DNA of 64,000 bases from an uncultured Oscillospiraceae bacterium (lineage in GTDB: Bacteria; Bacillota; Clostridia; Oscillospirales; Oscillospiraceae), in assembly GCA_934667815.1 (NCBI GenBank), contig CAKUMO010000011.1, positions 10,663-74,662 on the forward strand, written 5' to 3'. How positions within the stretch are numbered: the stretch's first letter is position 1; every line of letters begins with the position of its first letter. Under the pieces are notes generated by a model that had not been told where the DNA came from, ran no database searches, and was given only the letters and a program-made list of their open reading frames with translations. Shown in pieces: positions 1 through 8,126 of this stretch. Both the position numbers and the translations under genes were made by a program.

Positions 1-129
1 GAGTTCCGTCATGGCGAGGGTATCGTCGGCGGGAGCGTGGAGGACACCATTGCCAATGTCGGCATTCTTGCCCAGCAGGGTATGCAGCAAACCGACCATA
101 CGATCCTTCGGATCATGTCCGAGGGTTGA
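1..129 (+). CDS. C-terminal end of an unrecognised protein (partial)
   Basis: Frame 1 is open from the first base to a TGA at 127-129 and gives 42 residues ending in HTILRIMSEG. The start lies outside the window. The stretch reads like real coding sequence (GC-rich third positions, no stops) and sits 26 bases ahead of the next gene on the same strand. I do not recognise the family from this short tail and assign no function. Confidence 0.55.
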   Translation, partial: EFRHGEGIVGGSVEDTIANVGILAQQGMQQTDHTILRIMSEG

Positions 130-155
130 CATACATCTTGAATGGAGGGCTTTTT

Positions 156-752
156 ATGAAACGTATCATTACCATCAGCCGTGAATTCGGCAGCGGCGGC
201 AGAACCATCGGCCGCGAAGTCGCTGCGAAGCTGGGCTATTCCTTCTTCGACCGTGAGCTGGTGGAGGAAGTGGCGAAGCGCAGCGGATTTTCGCAGGAAT
301 TCATTGAAGAAAACGGCGAATATGCCAACGCCCGCAGCAGTCTGCTGTTTTACTGGGCGACGGCCAAGCAGCACTCCATGGAGAATCTATCCATGCACGA
401 CCAGATCTACATCGTCCAGACCAAGATCATCGAGGAGTTGGCCGAAAAAGGGGACTGCGTGATCGTCGGACGCTGTGCGGACTATATCCTGCGTGAGCGC
501 ACGGACTGTCTGCATGCGTTTATCTGCGCAGATATGGCCAGCCGTGCAAAGCACATCGTGGAATATTACGGAGAAAAGGACAAGTCGCCGGAAAAGCGCC
601 TTGCGGATAAAGATCAGAAGCGCAAAGTGTACTATAAGAACTACACCGGCCGCAATTGGGGTGAAGCGAAGAATTACGACATCTGCCTCAACAGCGGCGT
701 TCTGGGCCTGGAAACCTGTGCCGAGCTGATCGAACAGGCGGCAAGAGCATAA
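156..752 (+). CDS. Cytidylate kinase-like family protein
   Basis: A 198-residue P-loop protein. The N-terminus MKRIITISREFGSGG is the signature of the cytidylate kinase-like family common in Clostridia, a relative of Cmk with a modified P-loop (EFGSGGRTIG, residues 9-18). The central VIVGRCADYIL resembles the lid/strand region of nucleotide kinases. The ATG at 156 was chosen because a GGAGGG ribosome-binding site at 144-149 precedes it; an in-frame TTG at 126 has no such site. A long perfect hairpin follows the stop. True substrate is not known for this subfamily; CMP kinase activity is an inference from the family name only. Confidence 0.85.
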   Translation: MKRIITISREFGSGGRTIGREVAAKLGYSFFDRELVEEVAKRSGFSQEFIEENGEYANARSSLLFYWATAKQHSMENLSMHDQIYIVQTKIIEELAEKGDCVIVGRCADYILRERTDCLHAFICADMASRAKHIVEYYGEKDKSPEKRLADKDQKRKVYYKNYTGRNWGEAKNYDICLNSGVLGLETCAELIEQAARA

Positions 753-753
753 G

Positions 754-800
754 CATATTAAAACTGCTGGGATGGATACGATCCCAGCAGTTTTAATATG
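754..800. terminator. Bidirectional terminator, 20-bp perfect stem
   Basis: Positions 754-773 pair perfectly with 781-800 around a 7-base loop (774-780). The arms carry A-runs and T-runs, so the hairpin works as a rho-independent terminator in both directions. It lies between the converging cytidylate kinase-like gene (plus) and the XRE regulator (minus). Confidence 0.85.
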
Positions 801-810
801 CGTTATTCGA

Positions 811-1104
811 TTACAGGCGAATCCGTCCGCCGATCAGACGGCCGGTTGCTGCCAGACGCTCCGCGTCACGGCCTCTGGGCTCCAGAACGCCGTGTGCGCC
901 GAGAACCATGAGGATGGCGAGATAAGTATCCCAGCCGAGGGGCGCAGCGCCGCGCTCCATCTCGGAGATCTTCTGACGGCTCTTGCCGACTGCGTCGCCA
1001 AGCTCAGCCTGAGACATACGCATCTTCTTGCGGTATGCGGGAAGCTCCTGGACGAGAGAGTTGATAAGTTCTTTCTGCTGATTGGTTTGCACAAATTGCG
1101 GCAT
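811..1104 (-). CDS. XRE-family helix-turn-helix protein
   Basis: A 97-residue protein with a single HTH_3/XRE domain at about residues 24-75: RKKMRMSQAELGDAVGKSRQ is the classic first helix, turn and recognition helix, followed by KISEMERG. The tail is basic (GRLIGGRIRL). The start at 1104 follows a GCAGGGA site and fits the family length; the longer upstream reading frame runs through a promoter. Likely a small DNA-binding transcription regulator; target unknown. It stands alone, with its own promoter, converging on the upstream kinase-like gene. Confidence 0.85.
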   Translation of the reverse strand: MPQFVQTNQQKELINSLVQELPAYRKKMRMSQAELGDAVGKSRQKISEMERGAAPLGWDTYLAILMVLGAHGVLEPRGRDAERLAATGRLIGGRIRL

Positions 1105-1198
1105 AACATTCCCTGCTTTCTTTATTTTTTTAATCCGGCCTGCGGTGGCTCTGGCGATCTGAAAGATGCTGTGCAGCAAGTTCCACATCACATAATAA

Positions 1199-1227
1199 AT
1201 TATAGCACGTGTTTCGAGTTTTGTAAA
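1199..1227 (-). promoter_or_regulatory. Sigma-A promoter of the XRE regulator
   Basis: On the minus strand a TTTACA -35 box (1222-1227) and a perfect TATAAT -10 box (1199-1204) are separated by 17 bp. A TGC precedes the -10 box (extended -10). The leader to the start codon is about 85 bases. Confidence 0.8.
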
Positions 1228-1448
1228 CCTCTTTCCTCCGAATAATTTATAATTTTTTATGAATATTTTACGCTTTTTGTCAGAAAAAGCGTCCTGTAAA
1301 TGTCCACTGCACGGAAACAGATTTGGTATATGAAATAAACTATGTTTCAATTTCTGCATGGAAACGATTCCAATGCAGTGCACGCTGTGCGGACGCAGTG
1401 TGAGATGAAAATATACAGAAATTGTGCATACTATGAGTAAATATACAA

Positions 1449-1482
1449 CTCGCCTGCCGGATTCCGAAGAACGGCAGGCGAG
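1449..1482 (-). terminator. Probable terminator after the DUF4430 gene
   Basis: An 11-bp GC-rich stem (1449-1459 with 1472-1482) and a 12-base loop lie 40 bases past the stop of the minus-strand gene. On that strand it is followed by a T/A-rich stretch rather than a pure T-run, so it may be weak. Confidence 0.5.
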
Positions 1483-1521
1483 CTGTAAAATTGCCAAATG
1501 ATATTCGTGAATAAAAATGTA

Positions 1522-1893
1522 TCAGGAGGCGAAGCCATGTGTAAATACGGCCTCGTAGTGTGCACCGTCCTCGACGGGTGTTTCCTGCATCCCGGCAGAC
1601 AGGCTTTCGCCATCCTTGCTGATGCACCACCAGGATTCATTGTCGCTCCAATCAGCGTATTCGCCATCTATGGTGTCATAGAGACCGGGACTCTGCGCAC
1701 TTTCCGAGATCAGGCCCTCTTTTGTCAGCGCCTGCGCCAGCGTTTCGGCATCGGTGGTGATCTCAAAGGTCTTGACCGAGCCGTCGTCGTGCGTGACCTC
1801 AAAGGTGAAATCCTTTGTGTCACCCTTGGTGGCACAGGCCGCCAGCGAGACGACAAGCAGCAAGGCAAGAAAAATTGCGGCAAAACGTTTCAT
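1522..1893 (-). CDS. DUF4430-domain lipoprotein
   Basis: A 123-residue protein. The N-terminus MKRFAAIFLALLLVVSLAAC is a lipoprotein signal with the lipobox SLAAC; the mature part begins at the cysteine near residue 20. The rest (FTFEVTHDDGSVKTFEITT ... WWCISKDGE) matches the DUF4430 fold related to the cobalamin-binding C-terminal domain of transcobalamin-type proteins. The ATG at 1893 follows an AAAGGAG site. It lies 14 bases after the GT4-CsaB gene on the same strand and is probably co-transcribed with it. A role at the cell surface follows from the signal; the ligand is unknown. Confidence 0.82.
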   Translation of the reverse strand: MKRFAAIFLALLLVVSLAACATKGDTKDFTFEVTHDDGSVKTFEITTDAETLAQALTKEGLISESAQSPGLYDTIDGEYADWSDNESWWCISKDGESLSAGMQETPVEDGAHYEAVFTHGFAS

Positions 1894-1907
1894 AAAATGG
1901 ACTCCTT

Positions 1908-4139
1908 TCAAAAGTCGGGGATTTCGTCTTCCTCAAGAAGACTTCTTAAAATGTCCTCGTTCCTCTCCGCAAGGCGGCGAAGGTGGCGGATATTTTCCTT
2001 TTCAAAGCGGCGCTCGGCCAGAGCGGCATCGATCAGGTCGCAGAGTGCGGCAGCGTTCGTCTCCTGAAGCGTCAGATACAGATCTTGACCGAGGTGATCC
2101 AGAAATGCGCTGACCTTCGGATCATAGACAACGCCGACCAGCGGAACGCCCTGACCCGAGGCAAAGACCAGCGCATGCAGCCGCATGGAAATGACGATGC
2201 TCATGCGGTGAATGAGCGCCAGAATTTCACCGCCGCTGGCGCCTGCCTGTAAAATCAGATACGGACAGTGCAGCTTCTGGGCGACGGCGGTCAGAATGGG
2301 CATGTCCTGCGCTTGCTCCATGGAGTACAGCAGGGGAATCAGCCCGTAATCGCGATAAAGGTATTCTGCTGTCGATGCGAAGGCGGCAAGGTGTGTTTCT
2401 GCACCGGGCCATTGCCGCAGGGCAAGCATGGCGTAGCGTCGGCCGTCCTCCACGCCGCAGCGCAGCAGATAGCTCTGCGCGGCATCCGGCGGCAGGGGCT
2501 TGCTCAAAAGCGCGGGGTCGGCCGTGACATGGATGCGCGGGACGGTTACTCCCTGATTTTCCAGAAAGTCGGCAGAATATTCATCGCGCACGGTGATGAC
2601 GTCCGCACAGCGGTCGAGCACACGCGCGGTGCGCCGGCGGTTAGCCTCCTTCTGAATCGGGCCGACGCCGCAGCCGTAGAGCATGACGCGGCAGCCCGCA
2701 AGGTGTGCCAACCAGATCGTAAGAAGGTAATACCATAAGGAGCGTGAGCTGGTCAGATCCTGCAAAAGCGTTCCGCCGCCGCTGAGAAAAATCTCCGAGC
2801 GGCGCAGCAGAAAAAACAGCGGCAGGATCCGGAATGAATGCAGAGAGCTGACGCGTGCGCCGAGGCGCGTATGCTTCGGATCGCGGCTGAGTGCGCAGAT
2901 TGGAAGATCGGGATCGACATTCTTGAGCTGGGCGACGATGGCCTCCAGAATCGCGTTGTCGCCGCCGTTTCCGAGGCCGTAGGCACCGCTGATGACCGCG
3001 CCGTCGCGCAGCAGGGGAGGACGCGCCGCCCGCCGGATGATGATTTCGTAGTACTTTTTCTGCGTGTGCACCATCGTGTCAAACGAAAACATCCGACGCG
3101 CCTTTTCATAAAGCGCATCTCCCATTTGACGTCTTGCCTGCGGATGCGCGGCAAAGTAGCAGATGTGCTGCGCGAGTTTGTCCGCATCCCGCGGCGAAAA
3201 CAGCAGACCGTTTACGCCGTCGTCAATAAGATAGGGAATCCCGCCGACGTCTGTGGAGATCGTCGCGCAGTGCATCCGTGCGCCCTCGGTCAGAGCATAG
3301 GGAAAGGTTTCGGAAAGGGAGGTGAGAAGATTCACATCCAGCGCATGGTAGAACGCGTTGATCTCCTTCAGCCAGCCTGCGAACACGACGGTTCCGGGCG
3401 GGCAGAGCTTTGCCGCAAGCGCACGCATCTCCGCCTCCTGCGGCCCGTCGCCGGCAATGACCAGACGAAGGTGGGGGTATGTCTGCAAGGCTCTGGAGAA
3501 TGCGCGTATGAGCGTTGCCATGTCTTTCAGGGGAGAAATCCGCGTGGCAATGCCAAAGACCACGCTGTCCGGCTCCAGCGTCACGCCCAGAGTGCGCAGA
3601 TACTCCGCACGGTCGGGATATTCGGGCTGAAAGGAAAAGTCTATCCCGTTGTAGAGCGTGAAAATGTGCTGCGGGTCGAAGCCGCGCGAGATTAAAAGCT
3701 GCGACATCCCGTCCGAAACACCGATCCACGCGTCCAAACGGCGCAGAGAGAGCTTGTTGATCGTGCCGTAGGTGAGTGCGGCCAATGGCCTTCCCATATA
3801 GTCCAGACGGTAGTCACTGTGCAGCGTAGAGATCACGGGAATGCCCGCGCGTCTGCGCAACAGCACGCCCATGAGATTTGCGCGTGCGCCGTGACAGTGA
3901 ATGAGCTGGTAGCCGTCGTGGCGGATCATGGCGAGAATGCGGCGGCGCACGGAAAACAGGGAGCCGTCGCACAGAACGGTGGTGGGAATGCCCAGCCGCC
4001 GCGCCTCCCGCGCGAAGTCTCCCTCGAAAAAGCAGATCAGATGCACGTTTTCCGTTTTGTTCAGACCATCCAACAGCGACAGAACGTGCGTTTTCGCACC
4101 GCCGATGTCGCCGCCGGAGATCATGTGGATGATTTTCAT
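1908..4139 (-). CDS. csaB: Fused GT4 glycosyltransferase / polysaccharide pyruvyl transferase CsaB
   Basis: A 743-residue two-domain protein. Residues 1 to about 370 are a GT4 (GT-B fold) glycosyltransferase: the MISGGDIGGAKTHVLSL start, IATRISPLKDMATLIRAF and the EGARMHCATISTDVGGIPY sugar-nucleotide site. Residues about 378-743 are CsaB-like, opening with ISGAYGLGNGGDNAILEAI and carrying SMRLHALVFA near the end. CsaB ketalises pyruvate onto a secondary cell-wall polymer, the ligand for SLH-domain proteins. CsaB alone is about 360 residues, so this is a full fusion rather than a readthrough. The ATG at 4139 follows a weak GAGAG site. Own promoter at 4171-4199. Confidence 0.88.
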   Translation of the reverse strand: MKIIHMISGGDIGGAKTHVLSLLDGLNKTENVHLICFFEGDFAREARRLGIPTTVLCDGSLFSVRRRILAMIRHDGYQLIHCHGARANLMGVLLRRRAGIPVISTLHSDYRLDYMGRPLAALTYGTINKLSLRRLDAWIGVSDGMSQLLISRGFDPQHIFTLYNGIDFSFQPEYPDRAEYLRTLGVTLEPDSVVFGIATRISPLKDMATLIRAFSRALQTYPHLRLVIAGDGPQEAEMRALAAKLCPPGTVVFAGWLKEINAFYHALDVNLLTSLSETFPYALTEGARMHCATISTDVGGIPYLIDDGVNGLLFSPRDADKLAQHICYFAAHPQARRQMGDALYEKARRMFSFDTMVHTQKKYYEIIIRRAARPPLLRDGAVISGAYGLGNGGDNAILEAIVAQLKNVDPDLPICALSRDPKHTRLGARVSSLHSFRILPLFFLLRRSEIFLSGGGTLLQDLTSSRSLWYYLLTIWLAHLAGCRVMLYGCGVGPIQKEANRRRTARVLDRCADVITVRDEYSADFLENQGVTVPRIHVTADPALLSKPLPPDAAQSYLLRCGVEDGRRYAMLALRQWPGAETHLAAFASTAEYLYRDYGLIPLLYSMEQAQDMPILTAVAQKLHCPYLILQAGASGGEILALIHRMSIVISMRLHALVFASGQGVPLVGVVYDPKVSAFLDHLGQDLYLTLQETNAAALCDLIDAALAERRFEKENIRHLRRLAERNEDILRSLLEEDEIPDF

Positions 4140-4170
4140 TCTCTCACGATCCTAAAAGCCGATTGACGCT

Positions 4171-4199
4171 ATTATAATATATTTCGCGGAAATAAGCAA
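4171..4199 (-). promoter_or_regulatory. Promoter of the csaB-DUF4430 operon
   Basis: Minus strand: TTGCTT (complement of 4194-4199), 17-bp spacer, perfect TATAAT (complement of 4171-4176), about 30 bases ahead of the start codon. It fires away from the tRNA-Gly promoter. Confidence 0.75.
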
Positions 4200-4224
4200 T
4201 CGAAACTTCTTGCAGAAAAAAAGA

Positions 4225-4253
4225 TTGATTTTTCGCTTGTGAGCTGTTATAAT
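4225..4253 (+). promoter_or_regulatory. Promoter of tRNA-Gly
   Basis: TTGATT (4225-4230), 17-bp spacer and TATAAT (4248-4253), ten bases ahead of the tRNA 5' end, which is the usual distance for a tRNA gene. Confidence 0.85.
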
Positions 4254-4262
4254 AAACGCAAT

Positions 4263-4336
4263 GCAGGTGTAGTTCATCGGTAGAACATCAGCTTCCCAAG
4301 CTGAATAGGGGGGTTCGATTCCCCTCACCTGCTCCA
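4263..4336 (+). tRNA. tRNA-Gly(CCC)
   Basis: A complete cloverleaf: acceptor arms GCAGGTG/CACCTGC, D-arm with GGTAGAAC, anticodon stem TCAGC/GCTGA enclosing loop TTCCCAA (anticodon CCC, reading GGG), T-arm with the TTCGATT loop, and an encoded CCA end. One G-T wobble closes the T-stem. It is a single gene with its own promoter and terminator. Confidence 0.93.
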
Positions 4337-4341
4337 AAAAG

Positions 4342-4374
4342 CGGCAGGCATCGAGAGATGCCTGCCGTTTCTTA
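4342..4374. terminator. Bidirectional terminator, tRNA-Gly / ECF operon
   Basis: An 11-bp perfect stem (4342-4352 with 4357-4367) with a GAGA tetraloop, T-rich on the plus side and preceded by an A-run that gives a T-run on the minus strand. It closes the tRNA gene and the converging methyltransferase gene. Confidence 0.85.
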
Positions 4375-4956
4375 TCGTTTTGTCCCGGCAACCTGATACA
4401 TTCGCTCGTCCGAGACGATCACGTCCACGTCGAACCAGCGGCGCAGCAGCGCGGCCAGCTCGTCTTCGTGCATCAGCTCGACGGAGACCTTGCTCGCACT
4501 GCCGGAATGGTGCCGGTCGAGCATGGCGCGGCTCATGCCGTGGGCAATGCAGACGCGTCCGCCCGGTTTGGTAACGGCGGCGAGCTTTTCCAGCAGCCGT
4601 TCCGGCTCGGAAAAGTGCGGAAATGCGTTGTAAACCATGCAAATATCGAATTTCTGCGCAAAAGGCTCCGTTTCCACGTCGCCGCAGATGAGCTTCACGC
4701 GTTCCTGCGGAAACTTTGCGCTTGCGCAGCGGATCATCTCGGGAGAAATGTCGATCCCCGTCACACTGTGCACGCCGCGTGCGAGGTAGTCAGGGATCAA
4801 GACGCCCGTGCCGCAGGCGACATCCAGCACGTCCGCGCCGGAAAAATCGCCTACATTCTGCAAGATCTGCGCGATGACGGCCTCGTTGCGCACCATGCCC
4901 TTGTCCCAGTCCGGTGCGCAGCGGTCAAAAAATTCGATGACGTCCTGCTTGCTCAC
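4372..4956 (-). CDS. Class I SAM-dependent methyltransferase
   Basis: A 194-residue Methyltransf_11/25-type protein. Motif I is VLDVACGTGVL (about residues 43-53), the acidic residue after strand 2 is in VTGIDISPEM, and motif IV is DICMVYNAFPHF. The family methylates small molecules; the substrate is unknown. It is the last gene of the minus-strand ECF operon, 11 bases after the S-component gene, so its substrate may be the imported vitamin or a derivative (inference). Its C-terminus is short, as in stand-alone small-molecule enzymes. Confidence 0.85.
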   Translation of the reverse strand: MSKQDVIEFFDRCAPDWDKGMVRNEAVIAQILQNVGDFSGADVLDVACGTGVLIPDYLARGVHSVTGIDISPEMIRCASAKFPQERVKLICGDVETEPFAQKFDICMVYNAFPHFSEPERLLEKLAAVTKPGGRVCIAHGMSRAMLDRHHSGSASKVSVELMHEDELAALLRRWFDVDVIVSDERMYQVAGTKR

Positions 4957-4967
4957 GGTGCTTCACC

Positions 4968-5513
4968 TCAGTTTTTCGGATAGCGCTCGGGAATAAGATG
5001 GGCCTTCATCAGTGCGAAAACCACGCTGGGAAGGAGCACGAGCTGAATGAGCGTGCCGGGCCAGCTCGTCACAACGTAGCCGGAGACCCACGCGGTCATG
5101 GAATATGCACCCTTCGAGAAGATGAGCGCCTGCAACAGACCGGCGACGACGCGACCGCAGAGCAGTGCGGCGATCAGGCTGATGTAGAGATCGGCATAGG
5201 TGTTCTTGGTGCGGATAAAGCGCATCATCAGGCCGGAAACACAGCCGTAGACGGCAAGCTCAAGCATCATGGACGGCAGCATTGCCGCGGGAGGCATGCT
5301 GGTGAGCAGAGACGAGAGCGCAGGGCCTGCGAGGCCGCACAGCAGGCCGTACTGCCAGCCGCAGATCAGACCGCAGAGGAATACCGGAAGATGCATCGGC
5401 AGGAAAACGCGTCCCGCGTTCTGCACACCGTGGAACAGCAGTGGCACGACGTAGCACAGCGCGATGCAGACGGCTGTGATGATAGACTTCTTGACAACGG
5501 ACATTTTCTTCAT
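4968..5513 (-). CDS. ECF transporter S component (substrate unassigned)
   Basis: A 181-residue, very hydrophobic protein with five to six predicted membrane helices. The conserved stretch FLPMHLPVFLCGLICG (about residues 37-52) followed by a glycine-rich helix with PALSSLLTSMPPAA is typical of one family of substrate-binding S subunits of energy-coupling-factor transporters. AAAGGAG sits 8 bases ahead of the ATG at 5513. Directly downstream of ecfT in the operon, so it probably docks to this EcfAA'T module. The vitamin or cofactor it binds cannot be read from the sequence. Confidence 0.82.
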   Translation of the reverse strand: MKKMSVVKKSIITAVCIALCYVVPLLFHGVQNAGRVFLPMHLPVFLCGLICGWQYGLLCGLAGPALSSLLTSMPPAAMLPSMMLELAVYGCVSGLMMRFIRTKNTYADLYISLIAALLCGRVVAGLLQALIFSKGAYSMTAWVSGYVVTSWPGTLIQLVLLPSVVFALMKAHLIPERYPKN

Positions 5514-5534
5514 GATGTTTTCTCCTTTGTTATG

Positions 5535-6332
5535 TTAAATAAAATGAAGAACAAGGGTGATTGCGCAGAGCGCGGTGCAGGCGCCCAGAGCGGCCCACGC
5601 GGACGCGGGCAGGGGAACGGACCTTCTGCGCGTGCGGTATTTTGCACCGCGGTAGCCGCGTGCCTCCATGGCGGTGGCCAGCTCGTCTGCACGCTGAAAA
5701 GCGGAGAGGAAAACCGGAACGATCAGCGGCAGCATCGCCGCTGCGCGTTCGTGCAGACGGCGGCTTTCAAACCGTGCACCGCGCGCAGTCTGCGCTTTTT
5801 TGATGGTGTCGGTTTCCTCCAGAAGCGTGGGGATGAACTGAATGGCGACGGAGAGAATCATGGCGATCTCATCGGCGGGGAGACGGACATAGCGCAGCGG
5901 CGCAAGCAGGCTTTGCAGCGCACCGGTCAGCTCCAGCGGCTTGGTCGTCTGCGTGAGGATGTTGTTGAAAATCATGATGGGCACGATGGTGAAAATGACT
6001 TTCAGACCCTGTACGATGCCCTGAATGCTCAGGGTGAAGATCCACCATTTCCAAAGCGGCGTGTCCGCGGTGTAAAACAGCGCGTTGGTCAGAAAGACCA
6101 TCAGGTACAGCAGCCACAGCCGCGCGACCGCGCCCAGCACGAGCCGCAGGCGCAGCCGCCCGAAAATCAGCAGCGCCAGCAGCGAGGCTGCGACGGCCAG
6201 ATAGGCCGCGGGGCAGTTTGCGGCAATGACCGCAACGGTGAACAGCAGGAGGCAAAGCAGCTTTGCACGTGCATCCAGCCGGTATAAGAAGCCGTCGCCG
6301 GGGACGTATTGGCCGGTAAAATGATTATTCAT
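5535..6332 (-). CDS. ecfT: ECF transporter transmembrane subunit EcfT
   Basis: A 265-residue membrane protein with N-terminal hydrophobic helices and a C-terminal cytoplasmic coupling region. Two Ala-Arg-Gly motifs, which bind the two ATPases, are visible in QTARGARF and MEARGYRG; SVAIQFIPTLLEE is also typical. The ATG at 6332 overlaps the end of ecfA2 by 8 bases and is preferred over the longer frame reaching 6434, because MNNHFTGQYVPGDG matches the family start. EcfT couples ATP hydrolysis by EcfA1/A2 to tilting of the S component. Confidence 0.93.
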   Translation of the reverse strand: MNNHFTGQYVPGDGFLYRLDARAKLLCLLLFTVAVIAANCPAAYLAVAASLLALLIFGRLRLRLVLGAVARLWLLYLMVFLTNALFYTADTPLWKWWIFTLSIQGIVQGLKVIFTIVPIMIFNNILTQTTKPLELTGALQSLLAPLRYVRLPADEIAMILSVAIQFIPTLLEETDTIKKAQTARGARFESRRLHERAAAMLPLIVPVFLSAFQRADELATAMEARGYRGAKYRTRRRSVPLPASAWAALGACTALCAITLVLHFI

Positions 6333-7185
6333 GTGCCTGCCTCCCGAAACGTGCCAGCACGGCGGGCAGCAGCTCACGATAGGTGGCGATATACTGCGAG
6401 ATCTCGACGCCGCGCTCCTGCAAAAGCCATGCAATCTCGCGGCTGTCGCTCACGCCGAGATGCAGCGTCTGAATGCGGTCAATGTCACGAAAAACTTCTT
6501 CCGGAGCGCCATCCAGTACGATGCGCCCGGAATCCATCATAAGAATGCGTTTTGCGCATTCTGCAAGGCAGTCGGCATTGTGCGAGACAATAACAACGGT
6601 CACGCCTTCGCGATTGAGCCGCTTTGTCAGCTCTGTAAATGCTTCGCGCCCAAGAGGGTCGAGACCGGCAAAAGGCTCGTCGAAGAATAAATACTGCGGC
6701 TGCACCGCCAGCACGCCTGCGATGGCCAGACGGCGCTTTTCGCCGCCGGAAAGGCCGAGGGGCGATTTGTCGCAGACCTCGTCATAGGAAAAGCCGCACA
6801 GCTCCAGCGCGCGGCGCACGCGCTCGTCCACCTCGCGGCGGGAAAGCCCTGCGTGCTTCAGACCGAAGGCGACATCGCGCCGAACGGTCGTTTCAAAAAG
6901 CTGGCATTCCGGATATTGGAACACAAGTCCGACTTTGCGCCGCAGCATGCTGCGGTCGAAGCCTCGACGGTTGATGTTCTCGCCGTCGAGCAGCACCGTG
7001 CCTTGCGTCGGCACCAGCAGCCCCGCCAGAAGCTGAATGAGCGTGGTCTTGCCGCAGCCGGTGCGTCCCATGATGCCGACATATTCGCCGTCAGCGATTT
7101 GCAGATCGACCTCGCGCAGCGCCTGTGTCTGCATGGGCGTGCCGGAATGGTAGGAATAGGAAAGCTCCTTTACTGTAATCGGCAT
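6325..7185 (-). CDS. ecfA2: ECF transporter ATPase EcfA2
   Basis: A 286-residue ABC ATPase: Walker A GRTGCGKTT (about 39-47), Q-loop VFQYPECQLFETT, signature LSGGEKRR, Walker B YLFFDEPFAGLD and the switch His in IVSHNADCL. The QYPE..LF motif is characteristic of the EcfA energising subunits. The start overlaps the end of ecfA1 by 16 bases, which implies translational coupling. Confidence 0.94.
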   Translation of the reverse strand: MPITVKELSYSYHSGTPMQTQALREVDLQIADGEYVGIMGRTGCGKTTLIQLLAGLLVPTQGTVLLDGENINRRGFDRSMLRRKVGLVFQYPECQLFETTVRRDVAFGLKHAGLSRREVDERVRRALELCGFSYDEVCDKSPLGLSGGEKRRLAIAGVLAVQPQYLFFDEPFAGLDPLGREAFTELTKRLNREGVTVVIVSHNADCLAECAKRILMMDSGRIVLDGAPEEVFRDIDRIQTLHLGVSDSREIAWLLQERGVEISQYIATYRELLPAVLARFGRQAHE

Positions 7186-7991
7186 AATTCCTCCACAAGC
7201 TCCACGTTCGTCAGCGGGCAGCGCGAGAGCTTCACACCGTGCGCGGCAAGATCGTGATACATCCGCACTGCCGTCGGCGGGGTCAGACCGGCCTCATATA
7301 AAAGCGCAGGATCCGTCAGAATTTCGCGCGGCGTGCCGGTGCCGATGAGCCTGCCGTGGTGCAGGAGAAAAATTCGATCGGCATGAATTGCCTCCTCGAC
7401 ATAGTGCGTGATCATGACGACCGTGCGTCCCTCCTCACGGTGCAGACGGGAAATCGCGGAGAGCACCTCGCGGCGGCCGCCGGGATCGAGCATAGAGGTC
7501 GCTTCGTCAAAGATCAGAAGCTCGGGATCCATGGCCAGAACGCCCGCCAGCGCAACGCGCTGCTTCTGACCGCCGGAAAGACGGTGCGTCGAACGGTTTT
7601 CGAAGCCAGCCATGCCGACGGCGGCCAGAGCGGCAGAGACCTTTTGAGAGATTACCGCTTCCTCCTCGCCGTAGTTTTCCAAGCCGAAGGCGACATCTTC
7701 AGCGACGATGGTCGAGACGAACTGATTGTCCGGGCTTTGAAAGACCATGCCGGCCTTTCTGCGGAGCTGCCAGAGCACGGATTCGTCCGAGACATCCAAA
7801 CCGGCGACGGTCAGCTTGCCCTTCTGCAAGGGCAGCAGTGCGTTGAAATGCCGCGCAAGGGTGGACTTGCCGCAGCCGTTGTGCCCCAAAATGGCCGCAA
7901 ATTCCCCGTCGGCAATGTCCAGACTGACATCCTGCAGTGCGGGGACGGCGCTTCCGTCGTAAGTAAATGAAATGTGTTCTGCATGGATCAT
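7170..7991 (-). CDS. ecfA1: ECF transporter ATPase EcfA1
   Basis: A 273-residue ABC ATPase with Walker A GHNGCGKST (about 36-44), Q-loop VFQSPDNQFVST, signature LSGGQKQR, Walker B LLIFDEATSMLD and MITHYVEEA. The QSPDNQ motif separates EcfA1 from EcfA2. First gene of the five-gene minus-strand operon; GAGGAG lies 6 bases ahead of the ATG. In many Firmicutes ecfA1-A2-T follow ribosomal protein genes; here they have their own promoter and their own S component. Confidence 0.94.
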   Translation of the reverse strand: MIHAEHISFTYDGSAVPALQDVSLDIADGEFAAILGHNGCGKSTLARHFNALLPLQKGKLTVAGLDVSDESVLWQLRRKAGMVFQSPDNQFVSTIVAEDVAFGLENYGEEEAVISQKVSAALAAVGMAGFENRSTHRLSGGQKQRVALAGVLAMDPELLIFDEATSMLDPGGRREVLSAISRLHREEGRTVVMITHYVEEAIHADRIFLLHHGRLIGTGTPREILTDPALLYEAGLTPPTAVRMYHDLAAHGVKLSRCPLTNVELVEELCRLQ

Positions 7992-8014
7992 GGGCAGCTC
8001 CTCTTTTCGCGGTT

Positions 8015-8043
8015 ATTATAGAACGATAAAACAGGCTTCGCAA
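8015..8043 (-). promoter_or_regulatory. Promoter of the ECF operon
   Basis: Minus strand: TTGCGA (complement of 8038-8043), 17-bp spacer, perfect TATAAT (complement of 8015-8020), about 24 bases ahead of the ecfA1 ATG. The leader is too short to hold a riboswitch. Confidence 0.8.
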
Positions 8044-8088
8044 GCCCCCCAGGGGGATGAATTTGCATAGCCCGTGAAAGATTTTTAC

Positions 8089-8117
8089 TTGACGCAGACG
8101 GCAAAGAATGCTAAAAT
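8089..8117 (+). promoter_or_regulatory. Promoter of tRNA-Leu
   Basis: TTGACG (8089-8094), 17-bp spacer, TAAAAT (8112-8117) preceded by TGC, ten bases ahead of the tRNA. Confidence 0.85.
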
Positions 8118-8126
8118 AAGCCCAAC

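Larger units (their letters stand above)
1105..1521. other. Intergenic region between XRE gene and DUF4430 gene
   Basis: About 415 bases without a convincing gene. It holds the XRE promoter (1199-1227), an AT-rich stretch at 1228-1280, and a hairpin near 1449-1482 at the end of the minus-strand lipoprotein gene. Short reading frames here lack ribosome-binding sites and family resemblance. Confidence 0.6.
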
